Below are positions 8,295 to 15,779 of a stretch of DNA of 64,000 nt, piece after piece. The notes beneath the pieces were generated by a model. That model had not been told where the DNA came from and searched no databases. It saw nothing but the letters and a program-made list of their open reading frames with translations. Origin of the DNA: 66-474 sp035606235 (GTDB lineage Bacteria; Pseudomonadota; Gammaproteobacteria; Xanthomonadales; Rhodanobacteraceae); the NCBI GenBank assembly GCA_035606235.1, contig DATNFU010000029.1:23287-87286 (forward strand), in the 5' to 3' direction. A program made the translations under genes and the position numbers. Position 1 is the stretch's first letter, and every line of letters starts with the position of its first letter.

Positions 8295-8320
8295 GTCGCC
8301 TGCGAGCAGGCTCCTACAGC
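8295..8320. repeat. REP-like repeat between sdhA and sdhB
   Basis: GCCTGC-GA-GCAGGC makes a small hairpin, followed by TCCTACAG. The unit matches an arm of the large palindrome at 1258-1308. It lies inside the sdh operon, just after the sdhA stop and about 50 bases before the sdhB start, where it could affect mRNA stability or the ratio of the two subunits. Confidence 0.75.
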
Positions 8321-8323
8321 AAA

Positions 8324-10102
8324 TCAATACACCCGCTTCTTCGGCGGAATGGTCTGCACCTCATCGGTGAGCGTGTTGAGGTGCACCGGCCGGTAATCAA
8401 ACCGCACCGCACCCTTCCCGTCCACCCAACTCAACGTGTGCTTCATCCACTGCGTGTCGTCGCGCTCGGGGAAATCCTCGCGCGCGTGCGCGCCGCGGCT
8501 TTCGGTGCGCTGCTCGGCGGAATACATGGTGGCGACGGCCTGGCCCAGCAGATTGGCCAATTCGAAAGTCTCCACCAGATCGGAATTCCAGATCAGCGAG
8601 CGATCGGTGACGCGCACGTCCTCGAAGCTCGCGTAGACCTCCGAAATTTTCCTGCAACCTTCCTTCAATGTGTCGGCGGTGCGGAATACGGCAGCGTCGG
8701 TCTGCATGGTCTTCTGCATGCTCGAGCGGATCTGCGCGGTCGGGGTGCTGCCATTGGCGTTGCGCAATTTCTCCAGATGCGACAACGCGGGATCGAGCAC
8801 GTCGCCGGCGAGGTCCTTGTGCGGCGTGTCGGGCTTGATCAATTCCGCGCAGCGGTTGGCGACCGCGCGACCGAACACCACCAGGTCGAGCAGCGAGTTG
8901 GAGCCCAGCCGGTTGGCGCCATGCACCGACACGCATGCGGCCTCGCCGATCGCGAACAGGCCCGGCACCACGGCGTCCGGATCATCGCCGCGCTTTTGCA
9001 CCACCTCGCCGTGGTAATTGGTCGGCACGCCGCCCATGTTGTAGTGCACGGTCGGCAGCACCGGGATCGGCTGTCTGGTCACATCCACGCCGGCGAAGAT
9101 GCGCGCGCTCTCGGCAATGCCGGGGAGGCGTTCGTGGATCACTTCCGGCCCCAGGTGTTGCAGGTTAAGGAAGATGTGATCGGCATGCTCGCCGACGCCG
9201 CGGCCTTCGCGTATCTCCACCGTCATCGCGCGGCTGACCACGTCCCGCGAGGCGAGATCCTTGGCATTGGGTGCGTAGCGCTCCATGAAGCGCTCACCCT
9301 TGGAATTGGTGAGATAACCGCCCTCGCCGCGCACGCCCTCGGTGATCAGGCAACCCGCGCCGTAGATGCCGGTGGGGTGAAACTGCACAAATTCCATGTC
9401 CTGCATGGGCAGCCCGGCGCGCAGCGCCATGCCGCCGCCGTCGCCGGTGCAGGTATGCGCGGAAGTGCAGGAGAAATACGCGCGACCGTAGCCGCCTGTG
9501 GCGAGCACCACCGCGTGGCCGCGGAAGAAATGCAGCGTACCTTCATTCAAGTCGATCGCCAGCACGCCGCGAATGGTGCCGTCGGCGTCCTTCACCAGAT
9601 CGGTCGCGAAGTATTCGATGAAGAAACGCGCGTCGTGTTTCAGCGACTGTTGATAGAGCGTGTGCAGCATGGCGTGGCCGGTGCGGTCGGCGGCGGCGCA
9701 GGTGCGTTGCGCGGTGCCCTCGCCGTAATGCGTGGTCATGCCGCCGAACGGTCGCTGATAGATCTTGCCGTCTTCGGTGCGCGAGAACGGCACGCCGTAG
9801 TGTTCCAGTTCGATGATCGCAGGCACGGCTTCGCGGCACATGTATTCGATCGCGTCCTGATCGCCAAGCCAGTCCGAGCCCTTGACGGTGTCGTACATGT
9901 GCCAGCGCCAGTCGTCTTCACCCATGTTGCCGAGCGCGGCGGAAATGCCGCCTTGCGCCGCAACCGTGTGCGAGCGGGTCGGAAAAACCTTGGTCACGCA
10001 GGCGGTGGATAAACCCTTGGCCGCCAATCCCAGCGTCGCGCGCAAACCCGCGCCGCCGGCGCCGACAACCACCACGTCGTATTGATGTGTCTGGACTTTC
10101 AT
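8324..10102 (-). CDS. sdhA: succinate dehydrogenase flavoprotein subunit
   Basis: Catalytic FAD subunit that oxidises succinate to fumarate. 592 aa from ATG 10102, the usual length. Dinucleotide-binding motif VVVVGAGGAGLRATLG is at residues about 10-25. The covalent-FAD histidine is in 'PTRSHTVAAQGGI' and substrate-binding segments are 'GAGCLITEGVRGEGG' and 'SVHGANRLGSNSLLD'. The C-terminus is rich in the usual His/Arg residues. The downstream assembly factor gene sdhE is in the same run. The gene starts 22 bases after the sdhD stop. Confidence 0.98.
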   Translation of the reverse strand: MKVQTHQYDVVVVGAGGAGLRATLGLAAKGLSTACVTKVFPTRSHTVAAQGGISAALGNMGEDDWRWHMYDTVKGSDWLGDQDAIEYMCREAVPAIIELEHYGVPFSRTEDGKIYQRPFGGMTTHYGEGTAQRTCAAADRTGHAMLHTLYQQSLKHDARFFIEYFATDLVKDADGTIRGVLAIDLNEGTLHFFRGHAVVLATGGYGRAYFSCTSAHTCTGDGGGMALRAGLPMQDMEFVQFHPTGIYGAGCLITEGVRGEGGYLTNSKGERFMERYAPNAKDLASRDVVSRAMTVEIREGRGVGEHADHIFLNLQHLGPEVIHERLPGIAESARIFAGVDVTRQPIPVLPTVHYNMGGVPTNYHGEVVQKRGDDPDAVVPGLFAIGEAACVSVHGANRLGSNSLLDLVVFGRAVANRCAELIKPDTPHKDLAGDVLDPALSHLEKLRNANGSTPTAQIRSSMQKTMQTDAAVFRTADTLKEGCRKISEVYASFEDVRVTDRSLIWNSDLVETFELANLLGQAVATMYSAEQRTESRGAHAREDFPERDDTQWMKHTLSWVDGKGAVRFDYRPVHLNTLTDEVQTIPPKKRVY

Positions 10103-10124
10103 GTGTGCCTGTTTGTTGTCGCGC

Positions 10125-10541
10125 TCAATACGCGCCGAGCCATATCCGAAGCACCGCCAGCGCGCAGGCGAGCGCACCCAGCACCGCCAGGAATTTCACC
10201 AGCACCAGCAGCGCGAGTTCGACCCAGCGCGTGTGCACGTAATCCTCGATCACGACCTGCAAGCCAAGCGCGCCGTGCCAGAACGACACCGCGGTGAACA
10301 GGATCAGCAGACCCGCGTTGATCGGGTTCGCAACCAGCGCGTGCGCGGCATCGAAATCCAGGCGCGGCAGACGCAGCACCAGCCACACGAACCACAGGCT
10401 CAGTGGAATCAGCGCGGTCGCGGTAACCCGTTCGATCCACCAGTGGCCGACGCCGTGCTTGGCCGAACCCAGGCCGCGCGCGCGCGCCAGCGGCGTGCGC
10501 ATGTCATGGCGCGCGTCTGCCTCATGCGGATTCACGCTCAC
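10125..10541 (-). CDS. sdhD: succinate dehydrogenase membrane anchor subunit SdhD
   Basis: Second membrane anchor of complex II, helping bind haem b and ubiquinone. Three hydrophobic helices; 'VGHWWIERVTATALIPLSLW' starts the first, and 'FWHGALGLQVVIEDYVH' carries the haem-side histidine and the EDY motif of the family. The start is uncertain: a GTG at 10541 overlaps the sdhC stop (GTGA), while the first in-frame ATG is at 10502 (MRTPLARARG). The GTG gives 138 aa and tight coupling, the ATG 125 aa. Confidence 0.88.
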   Translation of the reverse strand: MSVNPHEADARHDMRTPLARARGLGSAKHGVGHWWIERVTATALIPLSLWFVWLVLRLPRLDFDAAHALVANPINAGLLILFTAVSFWHGALGLQVVIEDYVHTRWVELALLVLVKFLAVLGALACALAVLRIWLGAY

Positions 10542-10930
10542 GGCACGCCTCCGGCCAGCACCACCCACAGCCACACCACCACCGTCAAGGCGATGCTGAC
10601 GATCACCACCACCCATGCGCTGGTGAAGTATTGGGATTTATCGAAACCCGCGCCGGCATCCCAGAACAGATGCCTGATGCCGTTGCACAGGTGGAGCATC
10701 AATGCAAAGGTCCAGCAGATCAGCAACGCCGTGCCGATGCCGCTGGCGCAGAATCCGCTGAAGGTTGCCCAGGTCGCGTCGTTGCCGGCCAGCGCGATCA
10801 GGCCCCACGCCAGCAGCACCGCGCCCAGGCACAGGAACACGCCGGTCACGCGATGCAGGATAGACAGCACCATCGTGATGCGCCATTCGTAGATGCCGAG
10901 GTGTGGCGACAATGGACGGGCGTGCTGCAT
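10538..10930 (-). CDS. sdhC: succinate dehydrogenase cytochrome b556 subunit SdhC
   Basis: First gene of the sdh operon; membrane anchor with haem b556. 130 aa and three helices. The SILHRVTG signature (about 23-30) lies in the quinone site, and 'HLCNGIRHLFWDAG' contains the haem histidine. An AAGGA sits 8 bases before the ATG. Its 5' end faces ygfZ across an 84-base gap, so the sdh promoter must lie there. Confidence 0.95.
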   Translation of the reverse strand: MQHARPLSPHLGIYEWRITMVLSILHRVTGVFLCLGAVLLAWGLIALAGNDATWATFSGFCASGIGTALLICWTFALMLHLCNGIRHLFWDAGAGFDKSQYFTSAWVVVIVSIALTVVVWLWVVLAGGVP

Positions 10931-11014
10931 GGGCGCGTTCCTTGGGTGCCGGGCTCAAATCCGCGAAAGCGTAGTACAGGGTGGCGGCACAATACAAATG
11001 CTAACCTGCCGTGG
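10931..11014. promoter_or_regulatory. divergent promoter region between sdhC and ygfZ
   Basis: An 84-base gap between two divergent starts must hold the promoters of both the sdh operon and ygfZ. I could not pick a convincing -35/-10 pair on either strand; the AT-rich stretch CACAATACAAATGCTAA (about 10988-11004) is the likeliest melting region. The location follows from gene layout, not from a matched motif. Confidence 0.5.
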
Positions 11015-11860
11015 ATGATAACCGCGGATCAGGAAAGTCGCGAAAAGCCCGCGCCCGGCGATACGCAATGCATCGAGCTTAGCGGTGCTGACGCGCGCGC
11101 CTTCGCGCAGGCGCAGTTCTCGGGCAACCTCGAACGCCTGCGGCCAGGGACCTGGCAGTGGAATGCGTGGCTCGACGCCAACGGAAGCGTGCGTGCGTTG
11201 ATGCATCTTGCCTGCCTCGATGGTGACGGCTCCGGCGGCGAACGCCTGCTCGCATTGCTGCGTGGCGGCGACGCGCAAGCGGCGTGCGCGGCATTGCGGC
11301 GCTTCGTGCTGCGCGCGAAGGTTTCGCTGAATGTCTTGAGCGGGTTGCGGCGCACCGCGGGCGCGGCGCTCCCGTTCGGCGAGATCGAGGTCGAATCCGG
11401 TGCAATAGGTTTCGGCTATGGCGATCGTGGTCTCTGGCTAAAAACAAACGCGACCGCAATAGAGCCTGCGCTGGAACACGAAGCTCGCCTGGCTGATATC
11501 CGCGCGGGCTGGCCGACGCTGCCGCCGGGCGGGGGACATGTTTTTCTGCCGCCCGCGCTCGGGCTTGAGCACCTGGCTGCGGTCAGTTTCGATAAGGGCT
11601 GCTATCCCGGCCAGGAAATCGCCGCGCGTTTGCATTACCGCGGTGGCCACAAGCTGCGGCTGTGCCATGTGCGCGCGGATTTTCCGCTGACCGCGGGCCA
11701 ACCGCCATTGCCATCGCTGCCGCGCGCCATCGTGCTGGACGCGTTGCAAACCGCCCACGGTTTCGAAGCGCTCGCCGTGCTGGACGAGAGCGCGGTCAAT
11801 GACGGGATTGTCGATGCTCAGCGCTCCGCACTGGAAATCGTGCAGAGATTCGAGGCCTGA
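11015..11860 (+). CDS. ygfZ: folate-binding protein YgfZ (Fe-S cluster maintenance)
   Basis: GcvT-like tetrahydrofolate-binding protein that helps make or repair Fe-S enzymes. 281 aa from ATG 11015. The signature KGCYPGQE (with the conserved Cys) is in 'AVSFDKGCYPGQEIAARLHYRGG'. The N-terminal half has the 'FAQAQFSGNLERL' segment. It is smaller than E. coli YgfZ, but the core is intact. Divergent from sdhC, whose operon encodes an Fe-S enzyme, so the two may be co-regulated from the shared gap. Confidence 0.9.
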   Translation: MITADQESREKPAPGDTQCIELSGADARAFAQAQFSGNLERLRPGTWQWNAWLDANGSVRALMHLACLDGDGSGGERLLALLRGGDAQAACAALRRFVLRAKVSLNVLSGLRRTAGAALPFGEIEVESGAIGFGYGDRGLWLKTNATAIEPALEHEARLADIRAGWPTLPPGGGHVFLPPALGLEHLAAVSFDKGCYPGQEIAARLHYRGGHKLRLCHVRADFPLTAGQPPLPSLPRAIVLDALQTAHGFEALAVLDESAVNDGIVDAQRSALEIVQRFEA

Positions 11861-12276
11861 CGGCCCGAGGCATTGCTGGACTCAAGCTGAACAGCAACTC
11901 GGAAAATATTGCACATCGGCCGGGCTTCCCCTAGCCTTCGCCAAACTTTTGGCCGGGTTGGCCTGAAAAACCCGGCCTGCGCGCGATCCGGAGGATCCGC
12001 ATTGCGCGCGGCGACCACGGTTGGTCGCGGTACAAACGTTGGCGCAGTCCTTGCTCCGGTTACGCCCGGCCCATTGCCGGACATCCGTCCCCGCGAGCGC
12101 CGCCAGCATCCAATCAAAAATCCATTTTTTGTGATCGCGGCGAAGCCGCGTCGCTTTGCAGCCGGTGCGCGCGTGCGCGCGCCTGCGTGGAGGTTTCATC
12201 AGCAGCAGTTGATTGAAAAAGTCGCGGCAAGGAATGCCGCCAGAACGCGCCGATGCGCAGCTAAGGAGAAGGCATC
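11861..12276. other. gene-free stretch with hairpins (possible non-coding RNA region)
   Basis: About 416 bases between ygfZ and the SleB-like gene. It contains hairpin GCCGGGTT / AACCCGGC at 11952-11976 and CGCGGC-GAA-GCCGCG at 12136-12150, plus two A/T-rich runs around 12112-12130. An open frame on + (11909-12280) runs into the next gene's Shine-Dalgarno and has no recognisable domain or ribosome site; a minus frame crosses the same DNA. I call neither a gene. A small RNA is possible but not shown. Confidence 0.4.
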
Positions 12277-12708
12277 ATGACAATCGGATGGATACTGGGG
12301 TTGACCTCGCTGTTGCCGCAACCGGTCGCCGATCACACCTGCCTCGCCGCCACGGTCTATCTGGAGGCGCGCAGTGAACCTGTGCGGGGACAGCTCGCGG
12401 TGGCGGAAGTTGCCTTGCGTCGTCGCGATCTCGGCCACTACGGTGCCACGGTATGCGATGTGGTCACGGCGCCGCACCAGTTCGCGCTGACCACCACGCC
12501 CAGGTCTTTCGACATCGGCAATCAAATCGCATGGGATACCGCCTGGCGCATCGCCGGCGAGGCGCTGCACGTGTGGTCATTGCCACGCGCGCAACGCGAA
12601 GTGGTGGTGCCGCACGCCGATCATTTCATGCGGCTGGACGCCAGCGCGGATTGGGCCAAGACTCCGCTGGCAACGATCGGCGAGCACCGCTTTTACGCGG
12701 CGGAATGA
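12277..12708 (+). CDS. SleB-like cell wall hydrolase (Hydrolase_2 family)
   Basis: Putative peptidoglycan hydrolase; the family includes spore-cortex lytic SleB and Gram-negative relatives. 143 aa. The core motif LAATVYLEARSEPVRGQ (catalytic Glu in the YxEAR segment) is at residues about 23-39, followed by 'AVAEVALRR', 'TVCDVVTAPHQFAL' and a terminal 'HRFYAA'. A hydrophobic N-terminus (about 3-20) may be a signal or anchor, but it is short. Good Shine-Dalgarno AAGGAG 7 bases upstream. A perfect 10-base hairpin follows the gene. Confidence 0.85.
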   Translation: MTIGWILGLTSLLPQPVADHTCLAATVYLEARSEPVRGQLAVAEVALRRRDLGHYGATVCDVVTAPHQFALTTTPRSFDIGNQIAWDTAWRIAGEALHVWSLPRAQREVVVPHADHFMRLDASADWAKTPLATIGEHRFYAAE

Positions 12709-12728
12709 ACCCCGAGCTCGGTATCGGA

Positions 12729-12753
12729 GATTCGGGACGCCTTGTCCCGAATC
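12729..12753. terminator. hairpin between convergent genes (likely bidirectional terminator)
   Basis: Perfect 10-base stem GATTCGGGAC / GTCCCGAATC with a 5-base loop, placed between the ends of the SleB-like gene (+) and the glycine-zipper lipoprotein gene (-). No long T-run follows, so its strength as an intrinsic terminator is uncertain. Confidence 0.55.
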
Positions 12754-12774
12754 CCTGATGTCCCATCCCGAAGA

Positions 12775-13305
12775 TCAACGGTCGCGCAGATAAACGTGAT
12801 CGTTGGCGACAACGACGTAATCGCCGATCTGCACATTTGGCGGCTCGCGCTGGGTGACCGTTGCGTAGCGGCCGTCGTCAAGCTGCACCACGATTTGCCA
12901 GGCGTTGCCCTGATCGCCGCTGTGCGAACCGATCGCGTGGCCCGCGAAGCCACCTGCCACCGCACCACCAATGGTGGCCGCGGTGCGCCCGTTGCCCTTG
13001 CCGATCTGGTTGCCGAGCGCGCCGCCGACAACCGCGCCGATCACGGTACCGATAGCGGCGTTGTTGTTGTCGCCGCCGACATAGACTTGCCGGATATCGC
13101 GCACCACGCCTGTGCTCTGGTATGCATTGACGGGCGGCGGGGGTGGGGGCGGAGGTGGTGGATAGCCGTAAGCGGGGCCACCGCTGTAACGCGTGGTGCT
13201 GGCCGGATACGGTTCGCAGCCGCTCAATAACAGCGTCGCGAAACTGGCCAGCGCAAACACTACGAACAGTTTGCGTACGAATCCATGCTTGCTGCTGTGG
13301 TTCAT
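12775..13305 (-). CDS. glycine-zipper lipoprotein (17 kDa surface-antigen-like)
   Basis: Putative outer-membrane lipoprotein, 176 aa. The signal ends in LLLSGC, a lipobox with Cys at about 23. A proline run follows (nine or so Pro at about 43-52). Then the glycine-zipper membrane domain 'AAIGTVIGAVVGGALGNQIGKG' and 'IGGAVAGGFAGHAIGSH', as in the Rickettsia 17 kDa antigen and E. coli OsmB/YcfJ-type proteins. The C-terminus 'VQLDDGRYATVTQREPPNVQIGDYVVV' is the usual basic-surface domain. Strong ribosome site AAAGGAG 6 bases before ATG 13305. A paralogous gene lies 250 bases downstream-facing; a repeat cluster separates them. Confidence 0.88.
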   Translation of the reverse strand: MNHSSKHGFVRKLFVVFALASFATLLLSGCEPYPASTTRYSGGPAYGYPPPPPPPPPPVNAYQSTGVVRDIRQVYVGGDNNNAAIGTVIGAVVGGALGNQIGKGNGRTAATIGGAVAGGFAGHAIGSHSGDQGNAWQIVVQLDDGRYATVTQREPPNVQIGDYVVVANDHVYLRDR

Positions 13306-13319
13306 GACACACTCCTTTG

Positions 13320-13543
13320 TCATGCAATCGTCCCTGATTGCGGAAAGTCCAAAAGCGGACGTCCTGCCGGCACTTTTCACTGCGTCATGCAATCATTTCC
13401 GATTGCGGAAAAGCCAAAAGCGGACATCCTGCTCGCACGTGCTTCCAGTGATCCGGATCAACAGCGGGCATCCGTGCCCACGTTTCTTTTTTGCGATCAT
13501 CCACGACCGTTAACATTAAGCAGCGGACATCCCTGTCCGTACT
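13320..13543. repeat. cluster of related short palindromic repeats
   Basis: Two imperfect direct copies of about 53 bases, 13320-13373 and 13385-13437, each contain a hairpin GCAATC-nnnnnn-GATTGC followed by GCGGAC-TCCTG. Two shorter copies with their own small hairpins follow: GGGCA-TCCG-TGCCC near 13467 and GGACA-TCCC-TGTCC near 13524. A reversed relative of the first hairpin is at about 13489-13511. Further relatives flank the next gene (14197-14222). This fills the 253-base gap between the two glycine-zipper genes; no gene was seen in it. Confidence 0.75.
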
Positions 13544-13558
13544 TTTTGCACCTAGCGG

Positions 13559-14119
13559 TTACTGCGGTTGCGCTGAGTTGTCGTCGGCCACCACCGTGCC
13601 GTTGCTGACTTGCACGCGCGTACCGGGGTCGTGATCCATCCGCACGTGTTGCTGCTGACCGTTGTACTCGTAAGTTACGTCGTACGCGATGGTTTTCGAG
13701 GTGTGGCTGGTCAAGGTGTGACAGCGGTGTTCCACCGTGCTGTAGGTGGGGTTGTCCTCCTGATGGCGCTTCTGGATTTCATGGCCGGCGAACCCACCGG
13801 CGACCGCGCCGCCGACCGTGGCCAGATCCTTGCCCTTGCCGCCGCCGATCTGATGCCCGACCAGCGCACCCGCGACAGCGCCGATGGCGGTGCCGCCGAT
13901 CTGATGCTGGTCGCGATACTGTTCCTGATGTACCACCGTTTCATCGCCACACACCTCGTGCGGCGTGCTGGTGGTCTGCTTGACCGGATCGACGCTGATC
14001 ACCTGCGCGTACTCGGGGCCGCTGTTGCCGTTGGCAAAGCCGTACTTGGCGGCGATCGCAACTGCGGCGATGATGCCGAGCGCGGCGATGGCAACCCCTG
14101 CGATGACTGGTTTGTTCAT
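13559..14119 (-). CDS. glycine-zipper envelope protein
   Basis: 186 aa, paralogous in style to the lipoprotein gene 250 bases away. One N-terminal helix (about 5-26) with no lipobox, so probably an inner-membrane anchor or cleaved signal. The glycine zipper 'GGTAIGAVAGALVGHQIGGGKG' then 'GGAVAGGFAGHEI' lies at about 77-112. The C-terminal domain ('YDVTYEYNGQQQHVRMDHDPG') is the usual surface module. Cys in 'HEVCGDETVV' and 'HRCHTL' could pair. Shine-Dalgarno GGGAGAA precedes ATG 14119. Flanked on both sides by copies of the same small hairpin repeat in opposite orientation. Confidence 0.85.
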   Translation of the reverse strand: MNKPVIAGVAIAALGIIAAVAIAAKYGFANGNSGPEYAQVISVDPVKQTTSTPHEVCGDETVVHQEQYRDQHQIGGTAIGAVAGALVGHQIGGGKGKDLATVGGAVAGGFAGHEIQKRHQEDNPTYSTVEHRCHTLTSHTSKTIAYDVTYEYNGQQQHVRMDHDPGTRVQVSNGTVVADDNSAQPQ

Positions 14120-14196
14120 GTGTGACTTCTCCCGTAGTCGCGGCCGAACAGGGCCTGCTTCGAATTTGAAGGTGGAGGCGGACGCTCGCTCGTTGG

Positions 14197-14222
14197 TTTT
14201 GCAATCGTGGACGATCGCAAAA
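14197..14222. repeat. hairpin repeat related to the cluster at 13320-13543
   Basis: TTTTGC-A-ATCG / CGAT-C-GCAAAA forms a hairpin with a central mismatch. Part of it (TCGTGGACGATCGCAAAAA) matches, in reverse orientation, bases about 13489-13511. The glycine-zipper gene therefore lies between inverted copies. It sits upstream of that gene's start; the rest of the 216-base gap shows nothing else. Confidence 0.65.
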
Positions 14223-14335
14223 ATACAGTCGCAAAATGAACGTGCGCGCAACTACCCGCAATTCGTTCACGTCGTGTTCGAAAAGCATAAACATGTGCGC
14301 GTAGTGAAGGCGTGCATACGTCACACCCGAAGGCA

Positions 14336-15109
14336 ATGACTCAAGTCCCGCTGTTCGACAGTCACGTGCACCTCGACGCATCCGAGTTCGATCCGGATCG
14401 CGCACAGGTGCTCGCATCCGCCCGCAGCCACGGCGTCCAGGAGATGCTGGTGCCGGCGATCGCCGCTTCCGGCTGGGAGCCGCTGCGCGCCTTGTGCGCG
14501 GCGCACGCCGGCCTGCATCCGGCGTACGGCCTGCATCCGTTGTTTCTCGAGCAGCATGGCGACACCGATCTCGATGCGCTGAAACATTGGCTGGGTTCGC
14601 ATACGGCCAGCGCGCTCGGCGAGTGCGGACTGGATTTCAGCGACGCTTCGCTGGATCGCGAACGTCAGCTGTATCTCCTGCGCGGGCAATTGCGGCTGGC
14701 ACGCGAGTTCGATCTGCCGCTGGTGCTGCATGCGCGCGGCGCGTTCGAGCAGGTGATCCTGGAACTGGAAACATTTGCCGCGCCGTTGCGCGGCGTGGTG
14801 CACAGCTTTTCCGGAAGCATGGAGCAGGCTCGGCGATTGTGGCGGCTTGGGTTTCACCTGGGCATCGGCGGCCCGGTGACCTATTCGCGCGCGCGCCGGC
14901 TGCGCGGGCTGGTGGCAAGCATGCCTATCGAATTCCTGTTGCTGGAAACCGATGCGCCCGATCAGCCCGACGCCGCGCACCGCGGGCAGCGCAACGAGCC
15001 GTGCCGGCTCATCGAGATACTGCGCTGCGTTGCGCTGTTGCGCGGCGAAACGGAGGCGGTTGTCGCGCGCACGACAACGGCCAACGCGCGCGGGCTGTTC
15101 GGATGCTGA
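14336..15109 (+). CDS. TatD-family metal-dependent hydrolase
   Basis: TatD/YcfH-type DNase, an amidohydrolase-fold 3'-5' DNA exonuclease with roles in DNA repair and quality control. 257 aa. Metal-site motifs in order: FDSHVHLD (about 7-14), GECGLDF with the Glu/Asp pair, 'LVLHARGAF', 'VVHSFSGSMEQA' and 'FLLLETDAPDQPD', ending in 'RNEPCRLIEIL'. The ATG at 14336 has GAAGG just upstream. The variation in the 'DSHVHLD' start places it near the YjjV branch, but subfamily is uncertain. Confidence 0.92.
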   Translation: MTQVPLFDSHVHLDASEFDPDRAQVLASARSHGVQEMLVPAIAASGWEPLRALCAAHAGLHPAYGLHPLFLEQHGDTDLDALKHWLGSHTASALGECGLDFSDASLDRERQLYLLRGQLRLAREFDLPLVLHARGAFEQVILELETFAAPLRGVVHSFSGSMEQARRLWRLGFHLGIGGPVTYSRARRLRGLVASMPIEFLLLETDAPDQPDAAHRGQRNEPCRLIEILRCVALLRGETEAVVARTTTANARGLFGC

Positions 15110-15164
15110 GCGCCACGCCTTTTTACACCCCCTGATGCGCAACAAGGCTTGACTTGCTAGGCTG

Positions 15165-15184
15165 ATAGTTCAGCACTGAACTAT
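15165..15184. promoter_or_regulatory. perfect palindromic operator upstream of the marR-like gene
   Basis: ATAGTTCAG-CA-CTGAACTAT: two 9-base perfect arms and a 2-base spacer, ending 19 bases before the MarR-family ATG. The shape and size match known MarR-family operators, and such regulators often repress themselves. A TTGACT at 15149-15154 could be a -35, but no good -10 lies 16-18 bases on, so the promoter itself is unproven. A binding assay would decide. Confidence 0.8.
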
Positions 15185-15203
15185 TCGCCCGCGTATCGCC
15201 CCG

Positions 15204-15719
15204 ATGGGAAAATTGCAGGATTACATGCAGGGCATCGAAAGCGGCGTGGGCCAGGTATCGCGGCGCATGCCGGCCTTGCCGTTGCAGGAAGTGATGCTGG
15301 TGCGCCTGCTGCATCTTGCAGCGGAAGGACTGACGGCGCATTTCCTGCACGTGCTGAAACCGCAGGGCTTGAACGAAAGCGATTTCCGCGTACTGATGCA
15401 GTTGTACAGCAGCCCCGGCGGCAGTGCGTATCCCAGCGAACTATGCGCCTTCGTGGTGCAGACACCCACCAACATGACACGCATCGCCGACGTGCTGGTC
15501 AAACGCAGGCTGGTCACGCGCACGCCCGGCGAGCAGGATCGCCGCCGCATCGAACTGCGCATCACCCCCGCGGGACGCCGCTTTGCCGGCAAGCTGCTGC
15601 CGAAACTTTTTCCCATCCTGCGGTCATCTTTTTCCGATTTGAGCGAGCGCGACAAGCAAGCGCTGCAGAAGCTGCTGGAGCGTGTAATTGTTTCCATGGA
15701 TACCCGAACCGATCTCTAG
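15204..15719 (+). CDS. MarR-family transcriptional regulator
   Basis: Winged-helix repressor, 171 aa, of the EmrR/SlyA-like type. The fold is visible: an N-terminal dimerisation helix, a recognition part 'ELCAFVVQTPTNMTRIADVLVKRRLV' (about 82-107) and the wing 'RTPGEQDRRRIELRITPAGR' (the DRR signature of the family). No drug-efflux gene is adjacent; the next gene is convergent. It therefore likely controls itself and genes elsewhere. The upstream palindrome 15165-15184 is its obvious candidate operator. Confidence 0.9.
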   Translation: MGKLQDYMQGIESGVGQVSRRMPALPLQEVMLVRLLHLAAEGLTAHFLHVLKPQGLNESDFRVLMQLYSSPGGSAYPSELCAFVVQTPTNMTRIADVLVKRRLVTRTPGEQDRRRIELRITPAGRRFAGKLLPKLFPILRSSFSDLSERDKQALQKLLERVIVSMDTRTDL

Positions 15720-15779
15720 GAGCCTCTGAAGCAGCGCGTCGCGAATGCAGCAGGTCGCGTGACGCCGGAGCGGAGCGGC

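Noticed and set aside
8258..10012. 584-residue open frame on + opposite sdhA
   Set aside because: Fully antisense to sdhA, with composition rich in Ala, His, Arg; no motif or ribosome site.
11909..12280. 123-residue open frame on + in the gap after ygfZ
   Set aside because: No ribosome site or domain, and it ends inside the start of the SleB-like gene. Basic composition matches non-coding GC-rich DNA.
13320..13543. Possible CRISPR array in the glycine-zipper gap
   Set aside because: Only two long copies with 12 intervening bases and two short variants; repeats are imperfect and spacers unequal. No cas genes.
15149..15177. TTGACT as -35 of a sigma-70 promoter for the marR-like gene
   Set aside because: No acceptable -10 element at 16-18 bases distance; I kept only the palindrome.
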